In this document: in pieces, positions 14,646 through 22,211 of the stretch
Layout of the letters: each line of letters begins with the position of its first letter
How positions within the stretch are numbered: the first letter of the stretch is position 1
Origin: Colimorpha_A sp045533115
Lineage (GTDB): Bacteria; Bacillota; Clostridia; Oscillospirales; CAG-272
Direction: 5' to 3'
Length of the DNA: 31,025 nucleotides
NCBI GenBank assembly: GCA_045533115.1
Contig: JAZSHF010000018.1
Coordinates: 1-31,025, forward strand
The notes under the pieces: generated by a model
What the model was told of the DNA's origin: nothing
What the model saw: only the letters and a program-made list of their open reading frames with translations
Databases searched by the model: none
Translations under genes and position numbers: made by a program

Positions 14646-15242
14646 ATGACTATTGACTCAATGGAAGTGGTATTCTACACATGTATATTTCTTTTGCCCG
14701 GATTTATCATCAAAAGCGTTATGGATACATTAGTACCTCCTGCTAAGCATAACGATTCCAAGTATTTCTTCTCCTGTTTGTTGTATAGCATTGTAAACTG
14801 TGCAATTTGGAGTTGGGCATATTTATTACTCAATAAGATTCCCGATAAGTATCCAATTATATATTGGATATCCTTGCTTGCTACAACTGTAATAGGTGCA
14901 ACCTTACTTGCCGTTATTATCGGAGTTATAAGACAAAAGGGTGCAATAGAGTGGTTGTTCGAGAAATTGCACATCAATAAAATCCATCCCGCTCCTACTG
15001 CTTGGGATTATTACTTTTCAAAACAGGAAGAAGCGTGGATCGTGGTTACTTTGAAAAGCGGTAAAACCATATATGGTAAATTTTCTGAACATTCTTTTTC
15101 ATCTTCTGATTCCGAGGAAAGAGACCTGTATATTGAAAAAACTTATACTATTAAAGACGATATGACTTGGGAAGAAGATGAAAAGAGCAAGGGCATACTC
15201 ATAGCCAAAGAAGAAATTGAAACGATAGAATTTTTTACATAA
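14646..15242 (+). CDS. DUF6338-like membrane protein
   Basis: 198 residues. Three hydrophobic segments lie in the first 95 residues (about 7-25, 42-63, 70-93). They are followed by a soluble part with AWDYYFSKQEEAWIVVTLKS, then GKTIYGKFSEHSFSSSDSEE and RDLYIEKTY. The order of N-terminal PGF, the WDYYF motif, a G-x-Y-G-K-F strand and D-L-Y-I-E matches DUF6338 as I know it. GGAGG precedes the ATG, 15 bp after res, so it is in the same operon. Function unknown. Its position suggests a membrane partner of the defence locus. Confidence 0.75.
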   Translation: MTIDSMEVVFYTCIFLLPGFIIKSVMDTLVPPAKHNDSKYFFSCLLYSIVNCAIWSWAYLLLNKIPDKYPIIYWISLLATTVIGATLLAVIIGVIRQKGAIEWLFEKLHINKIHPAPTAWDYYFSKQEEAWIVVTLKSGKTIYGKFSEHSFSSSDSEERDLYIEKTYTIKDDMTWEEDEKSKGILIAKEEIETIEFFT

Positions 15243-15253
15243 GGAGCAACAAA

Positions 15254-15427
15254 ATGAGCGATACAAAGAAACCCAATCCGAATACTAATTTCGGTTATCA
15301 ACCAAATGAACATCGTGGCTATCAACCTCAAAAAGGAATTAATGAGGGATACCAACCATCAAAATCAATCTCTACTCAACCGCCGAATAAAGGTTCAAAT
15401 GTTCAGCCTGCAAAAACTGAAAAATAA
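15254..15427 (+). CDS. GYQP-repeat mini-protein
   Basis: 57 residues: ATG at 15254, TAA at 15425-15427. AAGGAG lies 8 bases before the start. Three GYQP repeats at about residues 14, 22 and 32 (FGYQPNEH, RGYQPQKG, EGYQPSKS) sit in a low-complexity, Pro/Asn/Lys-rich chain with no cysteine and almost no hydrophobic core. It is therefore likely disordered. It begins 11 bp after the DUF6338-like gene. I recall similar GYQP peptides next to DUF6338 genes, which supports a conserved pair. Function unknown. Confidence 0.7.
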   Translation: MSDTKKPNPNTNFGYQPNEHRGYQPQKGINEGYQPSKSISTQPPNKGSNVQPAKTEK

Positions 15428-15432
15428 AAACG

Positions 15433-15464
15433 GGAGACGTAACAATTTGTTTTGTTGCGTCTCC
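15433..15464 (+). terminator. Hairpin at the end of the defence operon
   Basis: GGAGACGTAACA (15433-15444) pairs with TGTTGCGTCTCC (15453-15464) with one T-G wobble and an 8-base loop. The T-run (TTTTTT at 15472) is 7 bases off the stem, so termination may be partial. Confidence 0.65.
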
Positions 15465-15482
15465 AATTTGCTTTTTTATAAC

Positions 15483-15546
15483 ACAAGCTGTTTGTTGCGT
15501 GAAAACCACATATTATTTTTGTGTTGCGTAATAAACATCACTATTC
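15483..15546. repeat. Proposed right end of the element
   Basis: It holds ACAAGCTGTTTGTTGC (15483-15498, inverted copy at 4231-4246), TGTTGCGT at 15493 and 15522 (a third copy is in the hairpin at 15453), TGTTGCGTAATAAA (15522-15535, inverted partner of 2603-2616) and TCACTATTC (15538-15546, direct copy of 2585-2593). Confidence 0.5.
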
Positions 15547-15787
15547 ATTTTTCATTATTCATTATTCATTCGACAGGATTTTCAATGAATAATGAAGTCG
15601 CTTGCGCTGATGAATAATTAATAATGAATAATTTTGGTGTCGGCTTTGCCGACAGGCAAAATATTTCATAATCCGAAGGATTATTTCATATCGCCGCAGT
15701 TGATACACCATTCCGCCCGCTATCGCCCTAAAATTTTCAGCCTTCTTGTCAAAACAGTAAAAAATCACTGATATTTTCATAAATCTC
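15547..15787. repeat. Cluster of small palindromes, REP/MITE-like
   Basis: No gene. Perfect inverted repeats follow one another: TTCATTATTCATT (15558-15570) with AATGAATAATGAA (15584-15596); TGTCGGC-TTT-GCCGACA (15638-15654); ATAATCC-GAA-GGATTAT (15668-15684). The style resembles intergenic palindromic repeats dispersed in gut Clostridia. The loop of the first palindrome carries the inverted copy of the tRNA-His terminator arm. Confidence 0.55.
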
Positions 15788-15816
15788 TTGATTTTGGAAA
15801 TAAAATCAATTATAAT
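15788..15816 (+). promoter_or_regulatory. Promoter with palindromic spacer before the NifU-like operon
   Basis: TTGATT (15788-15793), a 17-base spacer and TATAAT (15811-15816). TTGATTTT (15788-15795) and AAAATCAA (15802-15809) form a perfect palindrome covering the -35 box and spacer. A repressor bound there would block RNA polymerase. Confidence 0.7.
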
Positions 15817-15853
15817 AATCTATTGGAAAATAAAAAATCAAAGGAGACATAAA

Positions 15854-16561
15854 ATGAGCAATTGTCCTTACGCTGTTACTCACGAAGTTGAGAACATGAC
15901 ACACGTTGCTAAAGGCCCTTACCACGGTCCTGCTCCCATTCCGGAAGAAGGAAAATGGGTTCAGGTCAAGGAGATAAAGGACGTCAGCGGTTTCACGCAC
16001 GGAATCGGCTGGTGCGCTCCTCAGCAGGGTTGTTGCAAGCTTACTCTTAACGTAAAAGACGGAATCATCCAGGAGGCGCTCGTTGAGACACTCGGTTGCT
16101 CCGGAATGACTCACTCTGCCGCTATGGCGTCCGAGATACTCATCGGAAAGACTCTTCTTGAGGCGCTCAATACCGACCTTGTATGTGACGCTATTAACAC
16201 CGCAATGCGCGAGCTCTTCCTTCAGATCGTATACGGAAGAAGCCAGTCCGCATTCTCCGAGAACGGACTTAACGTAGGTGCTTCTCTTGAAGACCTCGGT
16301 AAGGGTCTCCGCTCGCAGGTTGGTACCATGTTCGCTACTACGAACAAGGGCCCCCGTTACCTCGAAATGGCAGAGGGATACGTTACCCGTATCGCTCTCG
16401 ACGACGAGGACCAGATCATCGGCTACGAGTTTGTAAACCTCGGCAAGATGATGGACTTCATTAAGAAGGGCGACGATGCTAACACCGCACTTGAGAAGGC
16501 AAAGGGCAACTACGGCCGCTTCAACGGTGCTGCTAAGTACATCGATCCCCGTCACGAATAA
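15854..16561 (+). CDS. NifU-like iron-sulfur cluster scaffold protein
   Basis: 235 residues from the ATG at 15854, chosen because AAGGAG lies 8 bases upstream. The frame is open 22 codons further up, but that part overlaps the promoter. It carries the IscU/NifU-like core, with cysteines in GWCAPQQGCCKLTL (about 53-66), ETLGCSGMTHSAAMASEIL (about 80-98) and DLVCDAINTAMRELFLQIVYG. This longer, anaerobe-type protein is usually annotated as an Fe-S assembly scaffold, though the activity of this branch is unproven. It starts an operon with the GGGtGRT gene, 18 bp downstream. Codon use is strongly biased, suggesting high expression. Confidence 0.85.
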   Translation: MSNCPYAVTHEVENMTHVAKGPYHGPAPIPEEGKWVQVKEIKDVSGFTHGIGWCAPQQGCCKLTLNVKDGIIQEALVETLGCSGMTHSAAMASEILIGKTLLEALNTDLVCDAINTAMRELFLQIVYGRSQSAFSENGLNVGASLEDLGKGLRSQVGTMFATTNKGPRYLEMAEGYVTRIALDDEDQIIGYEFVNLGKMMDFIKKGDDANTALEKAKGNYGRFNGAAKYIDPRHE

Positions 16562-16579
16562 TAAGAGGAGGACAAGATA

Positions 16580-17578
16580 ATGGCTTTGTTTGAAGGTTAC
16601 GAAAGAAAAATAGACAAAATTAACGGTGTCCTCGCTCAGTACGGTCTTAACTCTGTTGAAGAGTGCCGCGAGCTTTGTAAGGCAAAGGGCTTCGATCCCT
16701 ACGAGATCGTAAAGGGCATTCAGCCGATCGCATTCGAGGACGTTGCATGGTCCTACTGCGTTGGCGCGGCTATCGCAATGAAGAAGGGCTGCGTAAAGGC
16801 AGCTGACGCGGCTGAGGCGATCGGTATCGGTCTTCAGGCGTTCTGTATTCCCGGCTCCGTTGCTGAGGACCGTAAGGTCGGTCTCGGTCACGGAAACCTC
16901 GGCGCAATGCTTCTCCGCGACGAGACTAAGTGCTTCGCATTCCTTGCAGGTCACGAGTCGTTTGCCGCTGCAGAAGGCGCTATCGGTATCGCGCGCTCCG
17001 CTAATAAGGCGCGTAAGGAGCCGCTCCGCGTTATCCTTAACGGTCTCGGTAAGGACGCAGCGCAGATCATCTCCCGTATCAACGGATTCACCTACGTTCA
17101 GACTCAGTTCGACTACTACACGGGCGAGCTTAAGATAGTTAAGAGATGGAAGTACTCCGACGGCGAGCGCGCAGCAGTTAACTGCTACGGATGCGACGAC
17201 GTTCGTGAGGGCGTTGCAATCATGCACCACGAGGGCGTTGATGTTTCCATCACCGGTAACTCGACCAACCCGACCCGCTTCCAGCACCCCGTTGCAGGTA
17301 CCTATAAGAAGGAATGCATCGAGCAGGGCAAGAAGTACTTCTCAGTCGCGTCGGGCGGCGGTACGGGACGTACCCTTCATCCCGATAACATGGCGGCAGG
17401 ACCCGCTTCCTACGGTCTTACCGATACCATGGGAAGAATGCACGGCGACGCTCAGTTCGCAGGTTCTTCCTCGGTTCCCGCTCACGTTGAGATGATGGGC
17501 TTCCTCGGCGCAGGTAACAACCCGATGGTCGGTAGGACCGTTGCGGTTGCTGTTGCGGTTGAAGAGGCAAGCAAGTAA
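16580..17578 (+). CDS. GGGtGRT family protein
   Basis: 332 residues. The name-giving motif appears as SGGGTGRTLHPDN near residue 257, followed by a conserved C-terminus with GMRM-like TMGRMHGDAQFAGSSSVPAH and NNPMVGRTVAVAV. The family is found beside NifU-like genes in anaerobic Firmicutes, as here, so a link to Fe-S metabolism is likely but unproven. GAGGAGG lies before the ATG. Several cysteines (about residues 29, 60, 73 and 96) could take part. Codon bias is strong, and the antisense strand is accidentally open for about 490 codons over this operon. Confidence 0.9.
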   Translation: MALFEGYERKIDKINGVLAQYGLNSVEECRELCKAKGFDPYEIVKGIQPIAFEDVAWSYCVGAAIAMKKGCVKAADAAEAIGIGLQAFCIPGSVAEDRKVGLGHGNLGAMLLRDETKCFAFLAGHESFAAAEGAIGIARSANKARKEPLRVILNGLGKDAAQIISRINGFTYVQTQFDYYTGELKIVKRWKYSDGERAAVNCYGCDDVREGVAIMHHEGVDVSITGNSTNPTRFQHPVAGTYKKECIEQGKKYFSVASGGGTGRTLHPDNMAAGPASYGLTDTMGRMHGDAQFAGSSSVPAHVEMMGFLGAGNNPMVGRTVAVAVAVEEASK

Positions 17579-17591
17579 TTTTATAAAACGA

Positions 17592-17619
17592 AACGGACGC
17601 AGAAATGCGTCCGTTTTTT
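17592..17619 (+). terminator. Terminator of the GGGtGRT operon
   Basis: AACGGACGCA-GAAA-TGCGTCCGTT is a perfect 10-bp stem with a GAAA tetraloop (17592-17615), followed by TTTT. It lies 14 bp after the stop. Confidence 0.92.
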
Positions 17620-17769
17620 CGTCTTGTCTTTTCCTCGGCGAAATCATTGGGAAGGTCGATGATTTCTCTTGACAAAACGAGCGGAAAGGGATAGAATGTG
17701 GATAAAGTATGCTCGGAATAAGATGTCTTTTGTATCTTCGAGTAAATAAATACGATTCAGGAAGGCATT

Positions 17770-19113
17770 ATGATGAAAACTAACGCATTTAATAGACTTT
17801 TGGCAGCAGTTGTGCTTATATCTTTGGTCTTTGCGTGCTTTTCGTGCCAAAAATCTGACAACAAGGATAATACCGAACCTACCGAAAAGGGTGCGTTTCT
17901 CGACATAACGGTGAGTTCACAAGAGGTGAAGAAATTTGTTTCCGACCGTCCTTACGATGAAAGCAAAGAGGACGTTACGATTATTTTGGTCACGGGGCAG
18001 TCGAATTTTGAACCCCACGCAGGATATGTTTGGCAGCTGGGCGCGTATAATGAGGGTAAAACCGAAGTGTATCCCGACGCGCCTACTCAGGTTCCTGCCG
18101 GAATAGCATATTCGTTTAACGTAAATGAGGAATTTACAGGTCTTGATGACGCACATGATATGAATTACATTTCCGATCCCGCCAAGGGGAACGTAAAGGC
18201 GGGAGGAGTTACGCCTTCCTTTGCAGTCAAGTGGAATGAGCTTACCGGAAGCAAGGTAGTCTTTATACAGGCGGCGGTAGGAGGAACGGGTATACACGAA
18301 TGGGTGCCGTACCCGGTTCGGTATACATGCGTGAATTGCAAGCATCACGGCAAGAATATGTGCTATTCAAATGCCGTAAATGCGTTTCGCAGCGCGTACA
18401 GCTGGTTGTCCCGTGAGTATAATATAATATACACCGGATACATATTTAATCAAGGCGAGCACGACGAAAACCGCTCCGCGGGCTGTACGGTTCATGACGC
18501 GCAGAGCTATTATGATGCTTATATGGAGATGCACAACGGCTTTAAGGAGGCGCTCGGTCTCGATTTCGGCGGCATTTCTGTCGTAAGAGCCGATTTGGCA
18601 GGAGCAGCTGTGCGTCACAGCCGTTCATATACCATAGCAAGAGGCGCACAGTACCGCTTGACGAACAACGAAGATGATATATTTATGCTTTCAATGATAA
18701 GTGAGACCTGCGGTGATTCGATGATGGATCAGGGCGGTTCTCACTACGTACAGGCAACGTTCAACCAAATGGGCAAGGAAATGGCGGAAAACCTTTACAC
18801 CTCTCTTGGGCTCTCGAAGGCGAATGAATATAGCGGTGTTACCGTTTACGGAAACACCGGACACACCTTGGGCGTATACGATAAGGACGGAGCTCTTGCC
18901 GAGGGCGACGGCGTCGTTAAGCAGCGGCTCTCTTTCCGCGGGGTTCTGGTGAGGTTTAATACGTTGAGCAACGCCAATACTGTTGATTACACTATAACTA
19001 TCAACGGTAAGAATAAATCGAAATACATTGATGATTACGGTCAGATAGATTGGGATACTATATTGCGCGAAACCGGTTACACCGAGCTTACCGTCAGAGT
19101 AAACGTAAAATAA
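17770..19113 (+). CDS. Lipoprotein of the SGNH/sialate O-acetylesterase (SASA) type
   Basis: 447 residues. A lipoprotein signal with hydrophobic residues 9-22 is followed by two cysteines (C23, C26), either of which could be lipidated. The SGNH blocks are in order: IILVTGQSNFE with S78 as likely nucleophile, AAVGGTGIHEW, IFNQGEHDENR, and DQGGSHYVQATFNQMG carrying the catalytic His. This fits carbohydrate esterases that remove acetyl groups from sugars at the cell surface. The last 90 residues are a separate beta-rich domain. AGGAAGG precedes paired ATG codons (17770 and 17773). The exact substrate is unknown. Confidence 0.75.
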   Translation: MMKTNAFNRLLAAVVLISLVFACFSCQKSDNKDNTEPTEKGAFLDITVSSQEVKKFVSDRPYDESKEDVTIILVTGQSNFEPHAGYVWQLGAYNEGKTEVYPDAPTQVPAGIAYSFNVNEEFTGLDDAHDMNYISDPAKGNVKAGGVTPSFAVKWNELTGSKVVFIQAAVGGTGIHEWVPYPVRYTCVNCKHHGKNMCYSNAVNAFRSAYSWLSREYNIIYTGYIFNQGEHDENRSAGCTVHDAQSYYDAYMEMHNGFKEALGLDFGGISVVRADLAGAAVRHSRSYTIARGAQYRLTNNEDDIFMLSMISETCGDSMMDQGGSHYVQATFNQMGKEMAENLYTSLGLSKANEYSGVTVYGNTGHTLGVYDKDGALAEGDGVVKQRLSFRGVLVRFNTLSNANTVDYTITINGKNKSKYIDDYGQIDWDTILRETGYTELTVRVNVK

Positions 19114-19121
19114 AACGACGT

Positions 19122-19151
19122 AAAAACGGACTTCAATCGAAGTCCGTTTTT
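19122..19151. terminator. Bidirectional terminator between convergent genes
   Basis: AAAAACGGACTTC (19122-19134), loop AATC, GAAGTCCGTTTTT (19139-19151), perfect over 13 bp. T-runs on both strands serve the esterase gene and the glycosyltransferase gene. Confidence 0.93.
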
Positions 19152-19157
19152 GTTATA

Positions 19158-20570
19158 TTATTTTACCTTATCAAGACCGACTGCGACCTTGTGGGGGATC
19201 GGTTTCCATTCGACTCTCATAAAGAGCGCCATAAGTATGGTCAGCTTTCCGATGAGGTCGAATATCGGGAAGGTAAGGCAGTACCAGACCTTCTTGTACC
19301 ACTTCATTTTCTTTATTCTCTTCCGCTCGGCGATAAGCACGTAGGCGGCGCGGACGATGTTTTCTATGTAGGTGTTGACGGTATATGCAAACGTAAACAG
19401 GCAGATGAAACCGACCGTTTGCCATACGCTGCTCTGCGGTACGCTTGTAACTCCGAACAGATGAACGATTTTTCTCATTTCGCTCGGCAGGGAATTAAGC
19501 CCGCATTCGTAGGCGAACATCGTTGCAAGGAGTATTTTGAGAATTACCGTAGATATCTTCTTGAAGCTGAGGGAAATGTTTCTCGGGAAGACTATCGTCA
19601 GCATCTCAAAATTTCTGACGCGGAAGTAAATATTACGCCAAAGCTTCTTGTACCACGGCGCATTCGGCTGATCCTTGTTTGCCGCGCCCCTTGTTACGAA
19701 GATATTTGAAATAAGCTTCGGGGCCGTTCCGACAAGTGCCTCGAGATGACCCTTGGACCATCTTAGACGCTGGCGCATCGCTATCTTGATATCGGTCGGC
19801 TGTTCGTCAAAAAATTCGGCGCGGTTATTGAACGAGATATTATAACCCTCGGTCACGATGTCTCCGCAGAAATACCTGTCCTCGGTAAGCCCCGTATATT
19901 TCCAGCCGTCCTTTATGAGCTTCGACGGGAACATATATCCCGTGCCCTGAACTCTGTTCGGCAGGCGGAAGAGCGACTTCGCGCGGTTTTCAAGCCGTAT
20001 CGTTCTGAGCCAATGTATTCCGTAAGAAGCGGATATCCAGTTGTCGTCGAAATTCTTTGTGTTTCGGTACGAGGTGACGACGGTCTCTCCCGAATCGAAG
20101 GATTCGTTCATCCGCGTCATATAATCTTCCTTAAGAAGATTGTCGGCATCAAAAATGAGATATCCGTCAAAAGCTTCTATTCCGTAATCCTTCCGTATCT
20201 GCTCGATCAAATACTGAAGAGCGAAGCCCTTCGTTCTTTTTGTATCGTCGTTCCACTCATAGCAGACGGCACCCGCTTCTCTTACTGCCGCGGCAGTGCC
20301 GTCGGTACAGTTATGAGCGACGACAAACGTCGTTATAAGCTCGGACGGATAGTCCTGATTCTTTATGCTTTCGATAAGCTTTCCTATAACCGCTTCCTCG
20401 TTTCGCGCCGAAACAAGTATGCCGTATTTGTGCTGCTTTTTCGCCTCGGGGAATTTTTTCGTTGCAAAAAGTCCGGTCCATCTGAAAATTTTCTTATGGT
20501 AATAAAGCTTTCCGACAATGGAAGATATCTTGTTTATTATACCAAGCAATACTTCGAGAAATATTTTCAT
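19158..20570 (-). CDS. Membrane glycosyltransferase, family 2
   Basis: 470 residues. The GT-A domain shows ILVSARNEEAVI (51-62), the metal-binding D141-A-D143, TED at 229-231 and the QRLRW box at 267-271. The QxxRW box is typical of processive, cellulose- or hyaluronan-synthase-like enzymes. One N-terminal and about four C-terminal hydrophobic segments (about 320-450) place it in the membrane. It should add sugars from a nucleotide donor to a polysaccharide or lipid acceptor; which one is unknown. It starts 30 bp after the anchored repeat protein gene, with GGAGGG upstream of the ATG, so the two are likely co-transcribed. Confidence 0.88.
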   Translation of the reverse strand: MKIFLEVLLGIINKISSIVGKLYYHKKIFRWTGLFATKKFPEAKKQHKYGILVSARNEEAVIGKLIESIKNQDYPSELITTFVVAHNCTDGTAAAVREAGAVCYEWNDDTKRTKGFALQYLIEQIRKDYGIEAFDGYLIFDADNLLKEDYMTRMNESFDSGETVVTSYRNTKNFDDNWISASYGIHWLRTIRLENRAKSLFRLPNRVQGTGYMFPSKLIKDGWKYTGLTEDRYFCGDIVTEGYNISFNNRAEFFDEQPTDIKIAMRQRLRWSKGHLEALVGTAPKLISNIFVTRGAANKDQPNAPWYKKLWRNIYFRVRNFEMLTIVFPRNISLSFKKISTVILKILLATMFAYECGLNSLPSEMRKIVHLFGVTSVPQSSVWQTVGFICLFTFAYTVNTYIENIVRAAYVLIAERKRIKKMKWYKKVWYCLTFPIFDLIGKLTILMALFMRVEWKPIPHKVAVGLDKVK

Positions 20571-20600
20571 TTTCGAACCCTCCTTTTGTTGTTTTTATTT

Positions 20601-22211
20601 TCAAAGCACCTTGTAGTTTATCCACCTGCGGCTTCCCGAATAGTTTCCGAGTATTTCAAGGGTAATGGTAAATTCGACCTTTTTACCGTCAAGAGTTGCC
20701 GTGCAGGTCATTTGAACGACTGCAGAATAGGCGCTGTCGGAATATTTATAGTATTCAAGAACCTTCATGGTACCGTAGGAAATGCTCTTATATTGAGGAG
20801 CATTATACAGGCCGCGGTATGTGTTCTTCAGCGCGGCATAAGCGGGCGAGCTGTAGGGGGTGTAATCAATAGCGGCGTTGTAGTTGCTTTCAAGACCGCT
20901 GTTTGCGCTGTAAACGTACTTTATATACGCCTTCGTGTAGTTTGTCAGCGCCTTCGTGACCGTCGACGACGGGCTTCCGCTTGAGGTGCAGTTAAAGACT
21001 ATCTTGCCATCTTCGGAATAATATGCGTTGACTGTAAGGGGATTTCCGTTTTTGTCGGTTGCCGTAATAACGGGCTCGATAAGTAGCCCCTTGACTGTAT
21101 ATTCGGTCAGGTACGGACGCTGTTTGGCGTAGCCCGTGACACCTGACAGAATAGGAAGCTCCTTCTTTTTTGCGGTTATATCGCTTGATGTAAGCGTAAC
21201 ACCGTTGATCTCTACTATCGCGTAATCGGGTGCCTGAATAACGTAGCCGACCGTCATATCGTCGGGTAAGCGGTATGCACCGTCATCTTCCGTCAGCTCG
21301 ACGCCGTTATAGGTAACGGTCACGCTCGGCTCCTTGAACAGTCTCGTTAACTGGTAAACGCTTGATTTAGGCATTCCCGAAAGCTCGCTTTCGAATCTCG
21401 TAAGGAATGGATATGAAACCTTTGATTTTGAGGCGTACTCGCGGTCTGCCGTTTTTCCGTTCACGGTAATAATTGCCCCCTCGGGGACGGTAAAGTTGTA
21501 ATTTTTGGTTTTTTCGGCAGGATAGTCGAAGCAGAGTACACCGTTCTCTATCGTCGAGGCGGATAAGCGCTTGCCTTCGTATACGACGCTGACATCGGGA
21601 GAAAGAAACATTCTGCCGAGTGTGTATCTGTCGCTTCCGAATTCGCCCGAAAGCGATTCTTCAAATTCCGAAAGGCGATAATACGGAACCGGGTTTGATT
21701 CAGAGCGCTCTATCTCCACGCCGTTGACCGTTATGCTCGCGCCCGACGGAACGTCGATCACCACGTCGTTCCCCAGCGCTAAGCCGGAGCTGACCTTAAA
21801 GCTTTTTACCCTATAGGCATTTCCAAGGATAAAGGTTTTTTTGAGAACGAGGGTATATACCTCAATGCCGTCCAGGTAGACTGTATATTTCGGATATGAC
21901 GAGGTGTAATTATCGGCTCTTGCAAACGAGATCTCGCCGCTTTTCAGCAGTTCTTTTATTTTATACTCGACCTGAGGAAGCTCCTCGTATTCCGAAATGT
22001 TTTTTCTTATGTATTTATCAAGCTTAGAGTAAAGCTTGTTTACCGAAAGGCCGTCGATATATTTTTCTGCGATATCGTGTGATGACGAGCGCGCACGGCT
22101 GTTGCCGATGGCAACGGCGACGGTCAGTATAAGCACGGCAGCCGTGAGTACCGATGCGATCAGAAACAGCGGTCTTGACAGATACCGTAGTGTTTTTGTT
22201 GTTATCTTCAT
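20601..22211 (-). CDS. Membrane-anchored protein with three beta repeats and a TcaA-like C-terminal domain
   Basis: 536 residues. One transmembrane helix (about 13-35) anchors it, with the bulk outside. Three related repeats of about 100 residues follow. Each starts with an ITVNG- or VEING-like strand (GASITVNGVEIE, GAIITVNGKTAD, YAIVEINGVTLT), passes through a Y-x-L/T segment and ends in P-x-V-x-V-x-Y-x-G (SPDVSVVYEG, EPSVTVTYNG, EPVITATDKNG). The last 130 residues resemble the NTF2-like end domain of TcaA-type envelope proteins; this is my inference. The start overlaps the HAD gene by 4 bp and the glycosyltransferase follows, suggesting a cell-envelope role. Confidence 0.6.
   Translation of the reverse strand: MKITTKTLRYLSRPLFLIASVLTAAVLILTVAVAIGNSRARSSSHDIAEKYIDGLSVNKLYSKLDKYIRKNISEYEELPQVEYKIKELLKSGEISFARADNYTSSYPKYTVYLDGIEVYTLVLKKTFILGNAYRVKSFKVSSGLALGNDVVIDVPSGASITVNGVEIERSESNPVPYYRLSEFEESLSGEFGSDRYTLGRMFLSPDVSVVYEGKRLSASTIENGVLCFDYPAEKTKNYNFTVPEGAIITVNGKTADREYASKSKVSYPFLTRFESELSGMPKSSVYQLTRLFKEPSVTVTYNGVELTEDDGAYRLPDDMTVGYVIQAPDYAIVEINGVTLTSSDITAKKKELPILSGVTGYAKQRPYLTEYTVKGLLIEPVITATDKNGNPLTVNAYYSEDGKIVFNCTSSGSPSSTVTKALTNYTKAYIKYVYSANSGLESNYNAAIDYTPYSSPAYAALKNTYRGLYNAPQYKSISYGTMKVLEYYKYSDSAYSAVVQMTCTATLDGKKVEFTITLEILGNYSGSRRWINYKVL

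Larger units (their letters stand above)
2585..15546. mobile_element. Integrated element with recombinases and type III R-M/FRG defence cargo
   Basis: About 13 kb inserted directly after the tRNA-His terminator. It carries a serine and a tyrosine recombinase with a TnpW-like gene at the left, a repeat-rich non-coding section, and a defence cargo at the right. Proposed ends: TCACTATTC occurs as a direct repeat at 2585-2593 and 15538-15546, and just inside lie imperfect inverted copies of a 14-mer ending ACGCAACA (2603-2616, and its reverse complement at 15522-15535; 12 of 14 match). Core genes flank both sides. No conjugation or relaxase gene is visible, so it is transposon-like or mobilisable in trans. 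The content is sure; the exact ends are inferred. Confidence 0.7.

Noticed and set aside
2585..15546. Conjugative element or prophage
   Set aside because: No relaxase, coupling protein, type IV secretion, capsid, portal or terminase gene is recognisable.
15806..17287. A 493-codon open frame on the minus strand opposite the NifU-like and GGGtGRT genes
   Set aside because: It mirrors two well-recognised, strongly codon-biased genes, has no ribosome-binding site and reads as low-quality protein rich in Val, Leu and Ser. It is an effect of codon bias.
20013..20984. A 323-codon plus-strand frame opposite the glycosyltransferase and repeat protein
   Set aside because: It spans the ends of two real minus-strand genes and their gap, and shows no domain or ribosome-binding site.
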